Assembly: GCA_016927595.1 (NCBI GenBank)
Contig: JAFGMI010000021.1
Span: 1 to 64,000, forward strand
Reading direction: 5' to 3'
Length of the DNA stretch: 64,000 nucleotides
From: Melioribacteraceae bacterium
GTDB lineage: Bacteria; Bacteroidota; Ignavibacteria; Ignavibacteriales; Melioribacteraceae
Under the pieces are notes generated by a model. That model did no database searches and was not told the origin of the DNA. It worked only from the letters and a program-made list of their open reading frames with translations. The position numbers and the translations under genes are program-made. Of the stretch, positions 63,789-64,000 are shown one piece after another; the first letter of the stretch is position 1, and each line of letters begins with the position of its first letter.

Positions 63789-64000
63789 ATGAAACTGGTA
63801 AAAAACGCTGCAGGCAGAATGGTTCCCTTGAAAGTTAACGGACAACCGCAAATACCATTTAAAGGAATTGGTAAGTTTAAACCTGGAGGCGGAACTGCAT
63901 CTGTAAAAATTAATTCGTGCGCTGATTTTCCCGACGATGGTAACAAGGTCGTTGAAACGCTCAAAGTCGCTTTGAAGAAAGCTGGTCTCAGAGACGGAAT
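63789..64000 (+). CDS. citF: Citrate lyase alpha subunit, partial (runs off right edge)
   Basis: MKLVKNAAGRMVPLKVNGQPQIPFKGIGKFKPGGG...DDGNKVVETLKVALKKAGLRDG; open to window end; GAGG RBS. Missing from the ORF track. Confidence 0.8.
   Translation, partial: MKLVKNAAGRMVPLKVNGQPQIPFKGIGKFKPGGGTASVKINSCADFPDDGNKVVETLKVALKKAGLRDG

Overview
The window is 64 kb of AT-rich chromosomal DNA. Protein content and family mix suggest a Bacteroidota/Ignavibacteriota-type genome; this is inference, as there is no 16S in the window. It is densely coded and mostly housekeeping: groESL with a perfect CIRCE element, an exopolysaccharide Wzc/SLBB/UXS block, recR-ybaB, psd-pssA, tatA, gatA, sucD, ndk, yajC-tgt, a sulfur-handling rhodanese/persulfide block, mutL, folA plus thyX, an EF-G paralogue, icd, maf and one tRNA-Ala(GGC). 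I saw no CRISPR array, prophage, transposase or classical defence island. The most interesting parts are: (1) a compact candidate bacterial ceramide/sphingolipid locus (SDR reductase, serine palmitoyltransferase-like, GNAT/YghO-like acyltransferase, ~47.4-50.9 kb); (2) a TCA/citrate-lyase operon running off the right edge (IDH paralogue, degenerate HD-domain protein, aconitase, membrane protein, MmgE/PrpD, CitD-CitE fusion, CitF), with a palindromic operator-like site; (3) an unannotated 31-aa membrane peptide translationally coupled to a tandem-HTH regulator; (4) a lipoprotein whose signal peptide lies upstream of the called ORF and seems to need an ATT start; (5) a convergent gene overlap, consistent with stop loss in a DUF123 GIY-YIG gene. 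Family assignments come from reading the translations by eye; no database search was run.
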